The notes beneath the pieces were generated by a model, which was not told the origin of the DNA, ran no database searches, and worked only from the letters and a program-made list of their open reading frames with translations. From Accumulibacter sp. (lineage in GTDB: Bacteria; Pseudomonadota; Gammaproteobacteria; Burkholderiales; Rhodocyclaceae), in contig NZ_JAZKUG010000001.1 of assembly GCF_036625195.1 (NCBI RefSeq), positions 1,674,001 through 1,738,000 of the forward strand: DNA of 64,000 nt, read 5' to 3'. The translations under genes and the position numbers were made by a program. Shown in pieces: positions 26,876-35,705 of the stretch (positions within the stretch are counted from its first letter, which is position 1; each line of letters opens with the position of its first letter).

Positions 26876-27559
26876 TCAGGCGGACAGCTTGCGCAGCACG
26901 TAGGCGCGCCACATGAACAGGTAGGGCAGGAAGTCCACGTGGCCAACGATGGCGAAGCCGGCCTCGCGACACTCGCGTTCAAACTGCTGGCGCGGAACGA
27001 TGAACCGGTTGTCGCTCGTTTCGCCGGCCCGCTGGCGGCTGGTCTCCAGTCGCCGACGACGCCAGGCCTTGTAATTCCGGTCGACCCAGAGCGACAGGAC
27101 GACCGTGTCCCGCGTCACGCGATGAAACTCCCTGAGCAGCGCGATGCGGTGGACGGAGTCGCCGATGTGGTGCACCAGGCGAATCGAGAAGATGCAATCG
27201 ACGTGCGCATCAGGCAGGCTGATCGCGAACGCGGAACATTGCAGCAGCCGGAAGCGCTTGACGACTTCCGGTGGGCGCACCTTGCCGGCGACGTCGAGCA
27301 TGGCCTGGCTGTAATCGGCGGCCAACAGCTGCCGTTGCGGTTGCTCCGCGAGGAGTGACCAGAAGCGCCCAGTGCCACAGGGCAGGTCGAGAACCGACGA
27401 GGGGTTGCCGGCAAGCGCCAGCGCGCGTGCCGCCATGCGATGCTCCAAGCGGTCAGACAGTTTCTTCCGATCATGCTTCTGGAAGTACTCCTGAGAGTGC
27501 GAATCGGTGTACTTGTCGGAGAAAGGCAGGTGAATGGACTGCTTGTGTTCGTCGCTCAT
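26876..27559 (-). CDS. Class I SAM-dependent methyltransferase
   Basis: A 227-residue methyltransferase. VLDLPCGTGRFWSLL (about residues 59-73) is motif I, QLLAADYSQAMLDVA motif post-I, and IFSIRLVHHIGD occupies the motif IV region. The N-terminus (HLPFSDKYTDSHSQEYFQKH) resembles methyltransferases encoded next to InaA-type kinases. The substrate is unknown; a surface glycan or lipid is a reasonable guess from the partner gene. Confidence 0.82.
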   Translation of the reverse strand: MSDEHKQSIHLPFSDKYTDSHSQEYFQKHDRKKLSDRLEHRMAARALALAGNPSSVLDLPCGTGRFWSLLAEQPQRQLLAADYSQAMLDVAGKVRPPEVVKRFRLLQCSAFAISLPDAHVDCIFSIRLVHHIGDSVHRIALLREFHRVTRDTVVLSLWVDRNYKAWRRRRLETSRQRAGETSDNRFIVPRQQFERECREAGFAIVGHVDFLPYLFMWRAYVLRKLSA

Positions 27560-27573
27560 GTCGTCCCCGGTGC

Positions 27574-28692
27574 TCAGGTCAGGATCAGGTTGTCGCGATG
27601 GATGATTTCGGGCTCGTCGATGTAACCGAGGATGTCCTCGATTTCCTGACTGGCCCGGCGCGCAATGCGCCGCGCGTCGCTACTGCCGTAGTTCACCAGT
27701 CCGCGGGCAATCTCGCCGCCGTCCTCGGCGACGCAGGCAACGGCGGCGCCACGTTCGAACTCGCCAAGCACCGCGAGAACGCCGATGGGCAACAGGCTCC
27801 TGCCCTCGCGCAGAGCGCAGATGGCGCCACCGTCGAGCAGCAGCCGGCCGTTCAACTGCAGGTGGTCGGCGAGCCACTGTTTGCGCGCAGTGAGCGGCGG
27901 TGTTTCGGAGACCAGCAGCGTCCCCAGCGGTTCTCCGCGCAGCAGACGGAGGATGGCGTCGCTGGTGCGGCCGCTGGCGATGACCGTATGGGCACCGCTG
28001 CGTGCCGCGCGTTTGGCGGCGATGACCTTGGTGATCATGCCGCCCTTGCCAAACTGGGTGCCGGCACCGCCGGCCATGGTTTCGAGGGCGGGCAGTCCGG
28101 CGCGCGCCTCGCTGATCATCGTCGCTGTCGAGTCCTTGCGCGGATCAGCAGTGAACAGGCCCTGCTGGTCGGTGAGTATGAGCAGGCAGTCCGCTTCAAT
28201 CAGGTTGGCGACCAGAGCGCCGAGTGTGTCGTTGTCGCCAAACTTGATCTCATCGGTGACGACCGTGTCGTTCTCGTTGATGATCGGCACGACGCCCAGA
28301 TCCAGCAAGGTGCTCAGCGTTGAACGGGCGTTGAGGTAGCGCTTGCGGTCCGCGAGATCATCGTGCGTCAGCAGGACTTGCGCTGTGTGCACGCCATAGC
28401 GACCGAAAGCGCTCTCATAGACCTGCGCCAGGCCCATCTGGCCGACCGCGGCAGCGGCCTGCAACTCGTGCACGGCATGTGGTCGCTTCCGCCAGCCAAG
28501 ACGTTGCAGACCACAGGCGATCGCGCCCGAGGATACGAGGACGACCTGCTTGCCAAGGCGGTGCACTTCGGCGATCTGTCGTGCCCAATCGGAGATGGCG
28601 GCAAGGTGCAGGCCTTCGCCGTTGTTCGTCACCAGAGCCGATCCGACCTTGACGACGACACGGCGTGCTGCGGCAATGCGGGTGGTGGTCAT
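27574..28692 (-). CDS. proB: Glutamate 5-kinase
   Basis: A 372-residue ProB that makes glutamyl-5-phosphate for proline synthesis. The amino-acid-kinase domain has VVVKVGSALV near residue 12 and NENDTVVTDEIKFGDND around 145-160, which forms the glutamate and feedback-proline site. The last about 100 residues are a PUA domain. ATG 28692 overlaps the stop of obgE by four bases, so proB is the tail of the rplU-rpmA-obgE-proB operon. Confidence 0.95.
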   Translation of the reverse strand: MTTTRIAAARRVVVKVGSALVTNNGEGLHLAAISDWARQIAEVHRLGKQVVLVSSGAIACGLQRLGWRKRPHAVHELQAAAAVGQMGLAQVYESAFGRYGVHTAQVLLTHDDLADRKRYLNARSTLSTLLDLGVVPIINENDTVVTDEIKFGDNDTLGALVANLIEADCLLILTDQQGLFTADPRKDSTATMISEARAGLPALETMAGGAGTQFGKGGMITKVIAAKRAARSGAHTVIASGRTSDAILRLLRGEPLGTLLVSETPPLTARKQWLADHLQLNGRLLLDGGAICALREGRSLLPIGVLAVLGEFERGAAVACVAEDGGEIARGLVNYGSSDARRIARRASQEIEDILGYIDEPEIIHRDNLILT

Positions 28693-29789
28693 ACCGGGCG
28701 CCGGTCTGCTTCGTTTGGCGGCCACTCCGGCCACGAGCCTTCGCCCGCCGCCTCCGCGTCGGCAGCGGTGGGTCGCGGCATCCCGTCGAGTGCTTCCTGC
28801 AATCGCTGCGTCAACTCCACGCAGCCGCCGCCGTTGATGGCACTGATTCGGAAGCAAGCGGCATGATCCGCTTCGCAGGCTTGCAGAAAGCTGGCAATGC
28901 GGGCTTCGAGTTCATCGGGCGGAATCAGGTCGAGCTTGCTGAGCACCAGCCAGCGCGGCTTCTCGGCGAGTTCGGGATCGTAGCGTTCGAGCTCACGGAC
29001 GATGGTTTGCGCATCGCGGACCGGGTCGGCGGCAGGATCGTTTGGGGCCAGGTCGACGATGTGGAGCAGCAGTCGGGTTCTCTTGAGGTGCTTTAGGAAG
29101 CGGATGCCGAGGCCGGCGCCATTGGCAGCGCCACTGATCAGGCCGGGAATGTCGGCGATGACGAAGCTCCTCCCGTCGTCGACGCGGACGACTCCGAGGT
29201 GTGGTTCGAGGGTGGTGAACGGGTAATCGGCGACCTTCGGTCGGGCGGCCGACACGGCGCGCAGGAGAGTGCTCTTGCCGGCGTTGGGCAGGCCCAGAAG
29301 GCCGACATCGGCAAGCAGACGCAACTCGAGCCGGAGGTCCCGCTGTTCGCCCGGCTCGCCGCGGGTGCACTGGCGTGGAGTCCGATTGACGCTGGACTTG
29401 AAATGGACATTGCCTAGGCCGCCACGGCCACCCTTGGCCAGCAGAACCTTCTTGCCGTCGCAATCGAGATCGGCGAGGACTTGGTTGCTGTTGAGATCGG
29501 CGATGACCGTACCGATCGGCACGCGCAGGGTGAGATCCTGCCCGCGCTTGCCGTAGCAGTCACTCGAGCGCCCGTTCTCGCCGCGCTTGGCGCGGAACCG
29601 ACGCACGTAGCGGTACTCGATCAGCGTGTTCACGTTGCGGTCGGCAACGAAGTGCACGTTGCCGCCATGGCCGCCGTCACCCCCGTCAGGACCACCCTCG
29701 GGCTCATACTTCTCGCGCCGGAACGAGGCGATCCCATTGCCGCCGTCGCCGGCGGCGATCGAGATCCTGGCCTCGTCAATGAACTTCAT
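28689..29789 (-). CDS. obgE: GTPase Obg (ribosome assembly, stringent response)
   Basis: A 366-residue Obg/CgtA GTPase. The glycine-rich Obg fold begins MKFIDEARISIAAGDGGNG; the G domain has GLPNAGKSTLL, DIPGLISGAANGAGLG and SKLD where NKxD is usual. There is no long acidic C-terminal extension. Obg binds the large ribosomal subunit, and its position after L21 and L27 genes is conserved. A terminator hairpin separates it from rpmA, so obgE-proB may be partly uncoupled. Confidence 0.96.
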   Translation of the reverse strand: MKFIDEARISIAAGDGGNGIASFRREKYEPEGGPDGGDGGHGGNVHFVADRNVNTLIEYRYVRRFRAKRGENGRSSDCYGKRGQDLTLRVPIGTVIADLNSNQVLADLDCDGKKVLLAKGGRGGLGNVHFKSSVNRTPRQCTRGEPGEQRDLRLELRLLADVGLLGLPNAGKSTLLRAVSAARPKVADYPFTTLEPHLGVVRVDDGRSFVIADIPGLISGAANGAGLGIRFLKHLKRTRLLLHIVDLAPNDPAADPVRDAQTIVRELERYDPELAEKPRWLVLSKLDLIPPDELEARIASFLQACEADHAACFRISAINGGGCVELTQRLQEALDGMPRPTAADAEAAGEGSWPEWPPNEADRRPV

Positions 29790-29820
29790 GGCTGTCGTCC
29801 TGCCCAGGTTCGGGAGTGCA

Positions 29821-29852
29821 AACAAAAAGCCCTACCGGAGATGATAGGGCTT
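29821..29852 (-). terminator. Intrinsic terminator after rpmA
   Basis: On the minus strand AAGCCCTA, ten bases of loop, TAGGGCTT and then a T-rich run (TTTTTGTTTG) lie between the rpmA stop and obgE. This would lower obgE-proB expression relative to the ribosomal protein genes. Confidence 0.85.
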
Positions 29853-29894
29853 GGGCCTGATCGGGCTGGCATGCTACGGCCAACTTGCGCTGCT

Positions 29895-30161
29895 TCAGTC
29901 GGCGGCAAGCGGAACGATGCTGACCGTGCGCCGGGCAAGCGCTCCCTTGATGGCGAACTGTACATGACCGTCCACCAGGGCGAACAGCGTGTGGTCCTTG
30001 CCGATGCCCATGTTCTCGCCCGGATGGTAGGCGGTGCCACGCTGGCGAACGATGATGTTGCCGGCGCGAACGAGTTGTCCGCCATAGCGCTTGACGCCAA
30101 GGCGTTTCGCTTCCGAGTCGCGGCCATTGCGTACGCTGCCGCCGGCTTTCTTGTGTGCCAT
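29895..30161 (-). CDS. rpmA: 50S ribosomal protein L27 (bL27)
   Basis: An 88-residue L27. It begins MAHKKAGGSVRNGRDSE, whose N-terminal tail reaches the peptidyl-transferase centre, and contains RQRGTAYHPGENMG. Length and spacing after rplU are standard. It is co-transcribed with rplU from the promoter at 30568-30595. Confidence 0.98.
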   Translation of the reverse strand: MAHKKAGGSVRNGRDSEAKRLGVKRYGGQLVRAGNIIVRQRGTAYHPGENMGIGKDHTLFALVDGHVQFAIKGALARRTVSIVPLAAD

Positions 30162-30180
30162 GGATCAGACTCCTTTCGTG

Positions 30181-30516
30181 TCAGGCTGCAGTGGCCATCG
30201 CGACGCCGGGGGCGATGGCATCAACGCGAATCTCGGTGTAGTTCTGGCGGTGCCCTTGGTGCTTTTGTGAGTGCTTGCGCCGACGCATCTTGAAGATGCG
30301 GATCTTGTCGTGACGGCCGTGAGACAGCACAGTTGCCCTGACTGCTGCCCCGGCGACCAGCGGCGTGCCGATTTGCACCGACTCGCCGTCACCGAGCATG
30401 AGAACCTGATCAAGGCTAACTTCTGCGCCAACTTCTGCCGGTATCTGTTCTATTTTCAATTTCTCGCCGCTGACAACACGATATTGCTTGCCACCGGTTC
30501 TTATCACCGCGTACAT
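30181..30516 (-). CDS. rplU: 50S ribosomal protein L21 (bL21)
   Basis: A 111-residue L21 starting MYAVIRTGGKQYRVVSGEK and containing KMRRRKHSQKHQGHRQ, the rRNA-binding loop. A GGAG ribosome site lies nine bases before the ATG. It is the first gene of the operon read toward rpmA, obgE and proB. The C-terminus is slightly extended, ending in an Ala-rich tail. Confidence 0.98.
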   Translation of the reverse strand: MYAVIRTGGKQYRVVSGEKLKIEQIPAEVGAEVSLDQVLMLGDGESVQIGTPLVAGAAVRATVLSHGRHDKIRIFKMRRRKHSQKHQGHRQNYTEIRVDAIAPGVAMATAA

Positions 30517-30567
30517 GTTGGACTCCAGGTTGACTAAAACTGAACGATGTGCAGCAAAGAACCGCGC

Positions 30568-30595
30568 ATTGTACCTTCTTTTCGGCTCCAGTCAA
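30568..30595 (-). promoter_or_regulatory. Sigma-70 promoter of rplU-rpmA
   Basis: On the minus strand TTGACT (30595-30590) and TACAAT (30573-30568) are spaced by 16 bases, about 50 bases before the rplU start codon. Confidence 0.7.
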
Positions 30596-30689
30596 AGCCT
30601 TTTCGGGGGCGCGACCTCGGCTTGCTTGACGCACGGGAGGGCGACGCCTAAGATCCCCAAGTTTCGTGCCAGGGTGCCGTGTGGTGAGA

Positions 30690-31652
30690 ATGGAGCAGCT
30701 GTACAGGCTGATCGGGTCGGACATGACCGCTGTCGATGCGGTGATCCGTCAACGCCTGCATTCGGAAGTCGCGCTGGTGCGGCAGGTAGCCGAGTACATC
30801 GTGCATAGCGGAGGCAAGAGGCTGCGGCCGGCGTTGGTGCTGCTTGCGGCGGGGGCGCTCGATTATCGCGGCGCGCACCATCATCACCTGGCGGCGGTCA
30901 TCGAGTTCATTCACACGGCGACGCTCCTGCACGATGATGTGGTGGACGCCTCCAACCTGCGGCGTGGCCACCAGACTGCCAACGCACTGTTCGGCAATTC
31001 GGCCAGCGTGCTGGTGGGGGACTTCCTTTATTCGCGTGCCTTTCAGATGATGGTCGCGGTGAACGACATGCGCATCATGCAGGTGTTGTCTGATGCGACG
31101 AACGTCATCGCCGAGGGCGAGGTCCTGCAGTTGATGAACTGCCACGATGCCGACGTCGATGAGGATGGCTATCTGCAGGTTATCCGCTACAAGACGGCCA
31201 AGCTGTTCGAGGCCGCCGCACAGGTTGGCGCCATCATCGGCGGCGCCGATACGGCTGTCGAGCGAGCCATGGCAGTCTATGGGATGCATCTTGGCACCGC
31301 TTTTCAGCTGATCGATGACGTACTGGACTATTCCGGCGCCGAACTGGAGACCGGCAAGCATCTGGGAGACGATCTCGCGGAGGGGAAGCCGACGTTGCCG
31401 TTGATCTTCGTTCTGCAGAATGGCACTCCCGAGCAGGCGGCGAGCGTGCGGCGAGCGATCGAGGACGGTGGCCGGGACAACCTGCCCGAGATCCTGGCGG
31501 CGGTGCATGACACCGGCGCGCTCGAGTATGCGCGGCGCCGAGCGGCGGCTGAAGCCGATCTTGCTGCGCACGCCCTGGCAGCCGTTCCCGCTTCTCAGCA
31601 CCGGGATTCCCTGTTAGAATTGTGCCTCTTCGCGGTTGCCAGGACTTACTAG
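30690..31652 (+). CDS. ispB: Octaprenyl diphosphate synthase
   Basis: A 320-residue trans-long-chain prenyl diphosphate synthase that makes the ubiquinone side chain. SGGKRLRPALVLL binds isopentenyl diphosphate, LHDDVVDASNLRRG is the first and LIDDVLDYSG the second Asp-rich region. ATG 30690 is used; a GTG at 30666 adds eight unlikely residues. It is divergent from rplU, an arrangement conserved in many Proteobacteria. The product length (C40) is inferred from the family, not readable. Confidence 0.93.
   Translation: MEQLYRLIGSDMTAVDAVIRQRLHSEVALVRQVAEYIVHSGGKRLRPALVLLAAGALDYRGAHHHHLAAVIEFIHTATLLHDDVVDASNLRRGHQTANALFGNSASVLVGDFLYSRAFQMMVAVNDMRIMQVLSDATNVIAEGEVLQLMNCHDADVDEDGYLQVIRYKTAKLFEAAAQVGAIIGGADTAVERAMAVYGMHLGTAFQLIDDVLDYSGAELETGKHLGDDLAEGKPTLPLIFVLQNGTPEQAASVRRAIEDGGRDNLPEILAAVHDTGALEYARRRAAAEADLAAHALAAVPASQHRDSLLELCLFAVARTY
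31592..31620 (+). promoter_or_regulatory. Possible promoter for tRNA-Pro inside the end of ispB
   Basis: TAGAAT at 31615-31620 preceded at 17 bases by a weak -35 (TTCTCA) lies about 50 bases before the tRNA. The tRNA could instead be processed from ispB read-through, because only 18 bases separate them. Confidence 0.3.
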
Positions 31653-31670
31653 CTCTGGTGTCGCTTCGGT

Positions 31671-31747
<77 letters not shown>

Positions 31748-31902
31748 ACCGTCGCCTTCAGCTTGGCGCTCTGGTGTCGCCCATTTCGTTGTCGGGTTCG
31801 CTCGCGGGTGCGGGCGGCGTTTGCCGCCGGGTCTGCGCAGCCCATTGCGGGTTGCCGGCCATCTGCTATGCTTCGACGCTCCGCAGGTCTCTTCGTGTCG
31901 CG

Positions 31903-32130
31903 ATGACGAAATACCTTCTTCTGCTCGCTCTCGGGCTCCTCGCATGGTGGGCGTGGCGTGGTTGGCGCAAGTCCGCTGGGAGAGCTGCGCAGGGTGATCG
32001 CGAGGTCGAGCGAATGGTGCAGTGTGCTCACTGTGGCGTCAATCAGCCCATCAGCGAGAGCTTGCTGGCCAACGGCCGTTACTACTGCTGTGCCGCCCAC
32101 CTGCGCGAATCTGGACACGGCGGCGACTGA
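31903..32130 (+). CDS. PP0621-family small membrane-anchored zinc-binding-like protein
   Basis: A 75-residue protein with one N-terminal membrane helix (KYLLLLALGLLAWWAW), then MVQCAHCGVNQP and YYCCAAHL, two cysteine pairs that suggest a small metal-binding knuckle. Such PP0621-type genes sit immediately before pilS in Betaproteobacteria. The function is unknown. The ATG at 31903 is chosen since the helix should be at the N-terminus. Confidence 0.8.
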   Translation: MTKYLLLLALGLLAWWAWRGWRKSAGRAAQGDREVERMVQCAHCGVNQPISESLLANGRYYCCAAHLRESGHGGD

Positions 32131-32137
32131 GGAGCCG

Positions 32138-33727
32138 GTGTCGAGGACGGGCGGGCGTGATCCGGAGAGCTTCTCCGAGACGCGCTGGAGGTCGCTGCGA
32201 TACTTCCAGCTCTATCGCTTCGTGGTTGCCGCGCTGCTGTTCTTTTCGGCACTGCTTTATCCTTCGGCCTTGCCCGTTCTCACCCTGAATCAGGGAGGGC
32301 TCCATGTCGGGCTGGCCGGCGGATACCTCTTCAGCACGATTCTCTCGGCTGTCGTCGCGTACGCTTGGCGGCAGCACGCGAGCAGCCAGATCACCGCCAG
32401 CGTGCTCCTCGATGTGCTGGTGATGACACTGCTGATTCACGTCGGCGGTGGCCTTGGCGGTGGCTTCGGATCGATGCTCCTGGTGACCCTTGCCGGTGCA
32501 GGCCTCGTCGGGCAGGGTCGACTGGTGATCTTCTATGCTGCGCTGGCGACCATCGCCGTACTCGTTGAGCAGTCGTATCGCGCGCTGCAGACGGAGCTCG
32601 AAGCGACAGCCTTCTTCCATGCCGGCGTCTTCAGCATCGCTTTCTTTGCCGTTGCCATCTCGGCGCGGTTGCTCGCCCGTCGGCTCCTCGCCAACGAGGA
32701 GCTTGCGCGTCGTCGGGGCATCGATCTGAAGAAGCAGACTCTGGTCAGCCAGAGAGTGATCGAGGAGATGCAGGAGGGGGTTCTGGTACTCGGCGATGAC
32801 GCACGGGTTGCCCAATGCAACCCGCGCGCCAGGCACCTGCTGGCCGCCAGCGAGAGCGGCGAGCCGGTTCTGCGCGAGTGCTCGCCCGAACTGCTGCAGT
32901 CCTTCGCCGATTGGCGGCGGCAGCCTGATGGTGGCGCAGTGTTGGTACAGGTGCCAGCGAACGGAGTGCAGTTGCGCGTGCGGTTCGTTGGGACCACCGG
33001 TGGTGACAGCGATGTGCTGGTTTTTCTCGAGGACATGAGCCGCCTGCGTGAGCAGGCGCAGCAGATCAAGCTGGCAGCGCTTGGGCGCTTGACGGCGAGC
33101 ATTGCGCACGAGATCCGCAATCCGCTGTCGGCAATCCGCCACGCCGGCGAGCTGATGCGGGAGGAGCGGCGCGGCGAACTGTACGAACGGCTGTTGCGCA
33201 TCCTGCTCGACAATACCCAGCGCGTGGAACGTATCGTCAGCGATGTCCTGGAACTGGGCCGTCGCGATCGCGTGTATAGCGAGCTGATCGACCTGCGACA
33301 ATTGCTGCCAGCATTCGCCGAAGAGTGGTCGACCAGGGAGCAGCTCGCCACCGATGTGATCCGGCTGGAGGTGTGCGGCGACGCACGTATCTGCTTTGAT
33401 CGGTCTCATCTGCATCAGGTATTGTGGAACCTGCTCAGCAACGCGCTGCGGCATTCCCGCCGGGTGGCCGGCAGCGTCCGTCTGCTGGTTGGCGATGGTC
33501 GGGTGGCGGGGCAGGTGGAACTGCACGTGATCGACGATGGTGAGGGTGTGGCCGATGACTTGCGGGAACAGATCTTCGAGCCCTTCTTCACGACCCATCA
33601 TCGCGGGACCGGTCTTGGCCTGTACATAGCGCGCGAGCTGTGCGAGGCGAACGAGGCACGTCTCGAACTGCTGGGACGTGGCAAGGGTGCAGATTTTCGT
33701 CTCCTGGGGAGGGCTCTGGGTTGTTGA
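32138..33727 (+). CDS. pilS: Sensor histidine kinase PilS (type IV pili)
   Basis: A 529-residue NtrB-family kinase. About six membrane helices fill residues 25-200, then come a PAS-like domain, HisKA with SIAHEIRNPLSAIRH and a HATPase ending in FFTTHHRGTGLGLYIAREL. In Pseudomonas PilS senses pilin in the membrane and controls pilA through PilR. The GTG at 32138 has GAGGAG just upstream and starts seven bases after the previous stop. Its end overlaps the start of pilR. No pilin gene lies in this window. Confidence 0.9.
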   Translation: MSRTGGRDPESFSETRWRSLRYFQLYRFVVAALLFFSALLYPSALPVLTLNQGGLHVGLAGGYLFSTILSAVVAYAWRQHASSQITASVLLDVLVMTLLIHVGGGLGGGFGSMLLVTLAGAGLVGQGRLVIFYAALATIAVLVEQSYRALQTELEATAFFHAGVFSIAFFAVAISARLLARRLLANEELARRRGIDLKKQTLVSQRVIEEMQEGVLVLGDDARVAQCNPRARHLLAASESGEPVLRECSPELLQSFADWRRQPDGGAVLVQVPANGVQLRVRFVGTTGGDSDVLVFLEDMSRLREQAQQIKLAALGRLTASIAHEIRNPLSAIRHAGELMREERRGELYERLLRILLDNTQRVERIVSDVLELGRRDRVYSELIDLRQLLPAFAEEWSTREQLATDVIRLEVCGDARICFDRSHLHQVLWNLLSNALRHSRRVAGSVRLLVGDGRVAGQVELHVIDDGEGVADDLREQIFEPFFTTHHRGTGLGLYIARELCEANEARLELLGRGKGADFRLLGRALGC

Positions 33728-35091
33728 CTGGCAAGGTGCAACGTCGCCCACGCGGCGATCTGGCTCGTGTTCTGGTGGTCGATGATGAGGCGGACATCCG
33801 CGAACTCCTCGATCTTACCGTGGCACGAATGGGACTCTTGGCGGACTGCGCAGCGACGGTTGCCGAGGCACGAAAGTTCCTCGAACAGCAGCGCTACCAG
33901 CTGTGTCTGACGGACATGCGACTTCCGGACGGGGATGGGCTGGCGATCGTCAGGCTGATCGCCGAGAGCTACGGCGAAACGCCGGTGGCGGTGATCACGG
34001 CCTTCGGCACGACGCAGAATGCTGTCGCCGCGCTGAAAGCCGGGGCTTTCGACTACCTCGCCAAGCCGGTGGCGCTGGAGCAGTTGCGCAGCCTCATCAA
34101 GTCGGCGCTCAACCTGCCTCGGCGCAGCGGCGGGACGGGTGACGGGGAAGGCAGCGAAGCTGCGACACGACTCATCGGTACGTCGCCAGCCATCATTCAT
34201 GTACGCGAGATGATCGACAAGCTTGCCCGCAGCCAGGCGCCAGTGTACATCTCCGGTGAGTCGGGCACTGGCAAGGAACTGGCTGCGCGACTGATTCACG
34301 ATCAGAGCGCGCGCCGCAGCGCACCCTTTGTGCCCGTGAACTGCGGGGCGATTCCCGAAAACCTGATGGAGAGCGAGTTCTTCGGTTACCGTAAGGGGGC
34401 TTTCACCGGCGCAGACAGCGATCGCCCCGGGTTCTTCCAGGCCGCGCAGGGGGGGACGCTGTTTCTCGACGAGGTGGCCGACCTGCCTCTGGGAATGCAG
34501 GTCAAGCTCCTGCGTGCGATACAAGAGAAAAAGGTGCGCCAGGTTGGCAGCACAGTCGAGGAGCCGGTGGACCTGCGGATCATTTCGGCGACTCATCACC
34601 AGCTCAGGGATTGTGTCGATGCCGGATCCTTCCGCCAGGATCTTTACTATCGAGTCAACGTCATCGAACTCAGGATGCCGCCGCTGCGCGAGCGTCGCGA
34701 AGACATTGCATCACTGGCCGAATCCATGCTTGTCCGGCTCTGCGGACCGCAGCCACCGCGCCTCGACCCCGAGGCAGCGAGGATGCTGAACGACTACAGT
34801 TTCCCCGGCAACGTGCGCGAGCTCGAGAACATCCTGGAGCGTGCCACAGCGCTCTGCAGCGGCCAGACTGTAGTGGTCGACGATCTGCAGCTGGCGCCAG
34901 CGACCGCAGTTCGTGACAGTCTTGGTAGGGAGGGCGAGACTCTCGATGACTACATCAATCGCATCGAGAAACAGGCCATTCTCGAAGCCCTGACCAAGAC
35001 CGAATTCAATCGAACGGCGGCAGCCCGTCTGCTGGGCGTCAGCTTTCGCTCACTGCGCTATCGCATCGAGCGCTTGGGAATCGAAGAATGA
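33721..35091 (+). CDS. pilR: Sigma-54 response regulator PilR
   Basis: A 456-residue NtrC-family activator. The receiver has VLVVDDEADIRELL and the phospho-acceptor in LTDMRLPDGDG; the AAA+ domain has GESGTGKE, the sigma-54-contacting GAFTGAD and FLDEVADLP; the C-terminus is a Fis helix-turn-helix with FNRTAAARLLGVSFRSLRYRI. The start is uncertain: TTG 33721 or 33724, behind GGGGAGGG and overlapping pilS, fits best, and a GTG at 33736 is possible. It probably activates sigma-54-dependent pilin transcription. Confidence 0.9.
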   Translation: MLTGKVQRRPRGDLARVLVVDDEADIRELLDLTVARMGLLADCAATVAEARKFLEQQRYQLCLTDMRLPDGDGLAIVRLIAESYGETPVAVITAFGTTQNAVAALKAGAFDYLAKPVALEQLRSLIKSALNLPRRSGGTGDGEGSEAATRLIGTSPAIIHVREMIDKLARSQAPVYISGESGTGKELAARLIHDQSARRSAPFVPVNCGAIPENLMESEFFGYRKGAFTGADSDRPGFFQAAQGGTLFLDEVADLPLGMQVKLLRAIQEKKVRQVGSTVEEPVDLRIISATHHQLRDCVDAGSFRQDLYYRVNVIELRMPPLRERREDIASLAESMLVRLCGPQPPRLDPEAARMLNDYSFPGNVRELENILERATALCSGQTVVVDDLQLAPATAVRDSLGREGETLDDYINRIEKQAILEALTKTEFNRTAAARLLGVSFRSLRYRIERLGIEE

Positions 35092-35669
35092 GTCGGCCCT
35101 GTCTGGCACCCGCGCCGGCAGTTGACGATGCGGGTTGGGTGGACGGTGCCTTGCGCATCAACTCGCCCAATTGCGATGAACGGCCGGACGGCGAGACGGT
35201 CTCGCTGATCGTCGTGCATGCGATCAGCCTGCCGCCGGCCTCCTTCGGCGGTGACGCGATCATTCGCCTGTTCACCAATCGGCTCGACGCCGCTGCCCAT
35301 CCCTACTTCGCTGAGGTCGCCGGCATGCGGGTTTCGGCGCATTTCCTGATCAGGCGCGATGGCGAGTTGATCCAGTTGGTCTCGTGCCGCCAGCGCGCGT
35401 GGCACGCGGGGCTTTCTTCCTGGCAGGGCCGACCTCGCTGCAACGACTTCTCGCTCGGCATCGAACTGGAGGGCTGCGATGAAGCACCCTTCACCGAGGC
35501 GCAGTACGGCTGCCTGTTGGACCTGCTGGTGTGCCTGTGTTCACGTTTTCCAATCACTGCGGTGGTCGGTCACAGTGACATCGCTCCCGGGCGCAAGACC
35601 GACCCTGGGCCGTTTTTCGACTGGCGCCGTCTGGCGGCGTTCGGTAGTCTGCCGGGATTGCTGCGCTGA
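35088..35669 (+). CDS. ampD: 1,6-anhydro-N-acetylmuramyl-L-alanine amidase
   Basis: A 193-residue cytosolic zinc amidase that recycles anhydromuropeptides. VVHAIS carries the first zinc histidine, GIELEGCD a conserved glutamate, and VGHSDIAPGRKTDPGP the second histidine and the aspartate. No signal peptide is present, so it is AmpD and not the periplasmic type. The ATG overlaps the pilR stop (ATGA), as in relatives. Confidence 0.94.
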   Translation: MSRPCLAPAPAVDDAGWVDGALRINSPNCDERPDGETVSLIVVHAISLPPASFGGDAIIRLFTNRLDAAAHPYFAEVAGMRVSAHFLIRRDGELIQLVSCRQRAWHAGLSSWQGRPRCNDFSLGIELEGCDEAPFTEAQYGCLLDLLVCLCSRFPITAVVGHSDIAPGRKTDPGPFFDWRRLAAFGSLPGLLR

Positions 35670-35705
35670 CGCGGCTGCTGCCGTACGTACGCTGGCGGTG
35701 GATCG

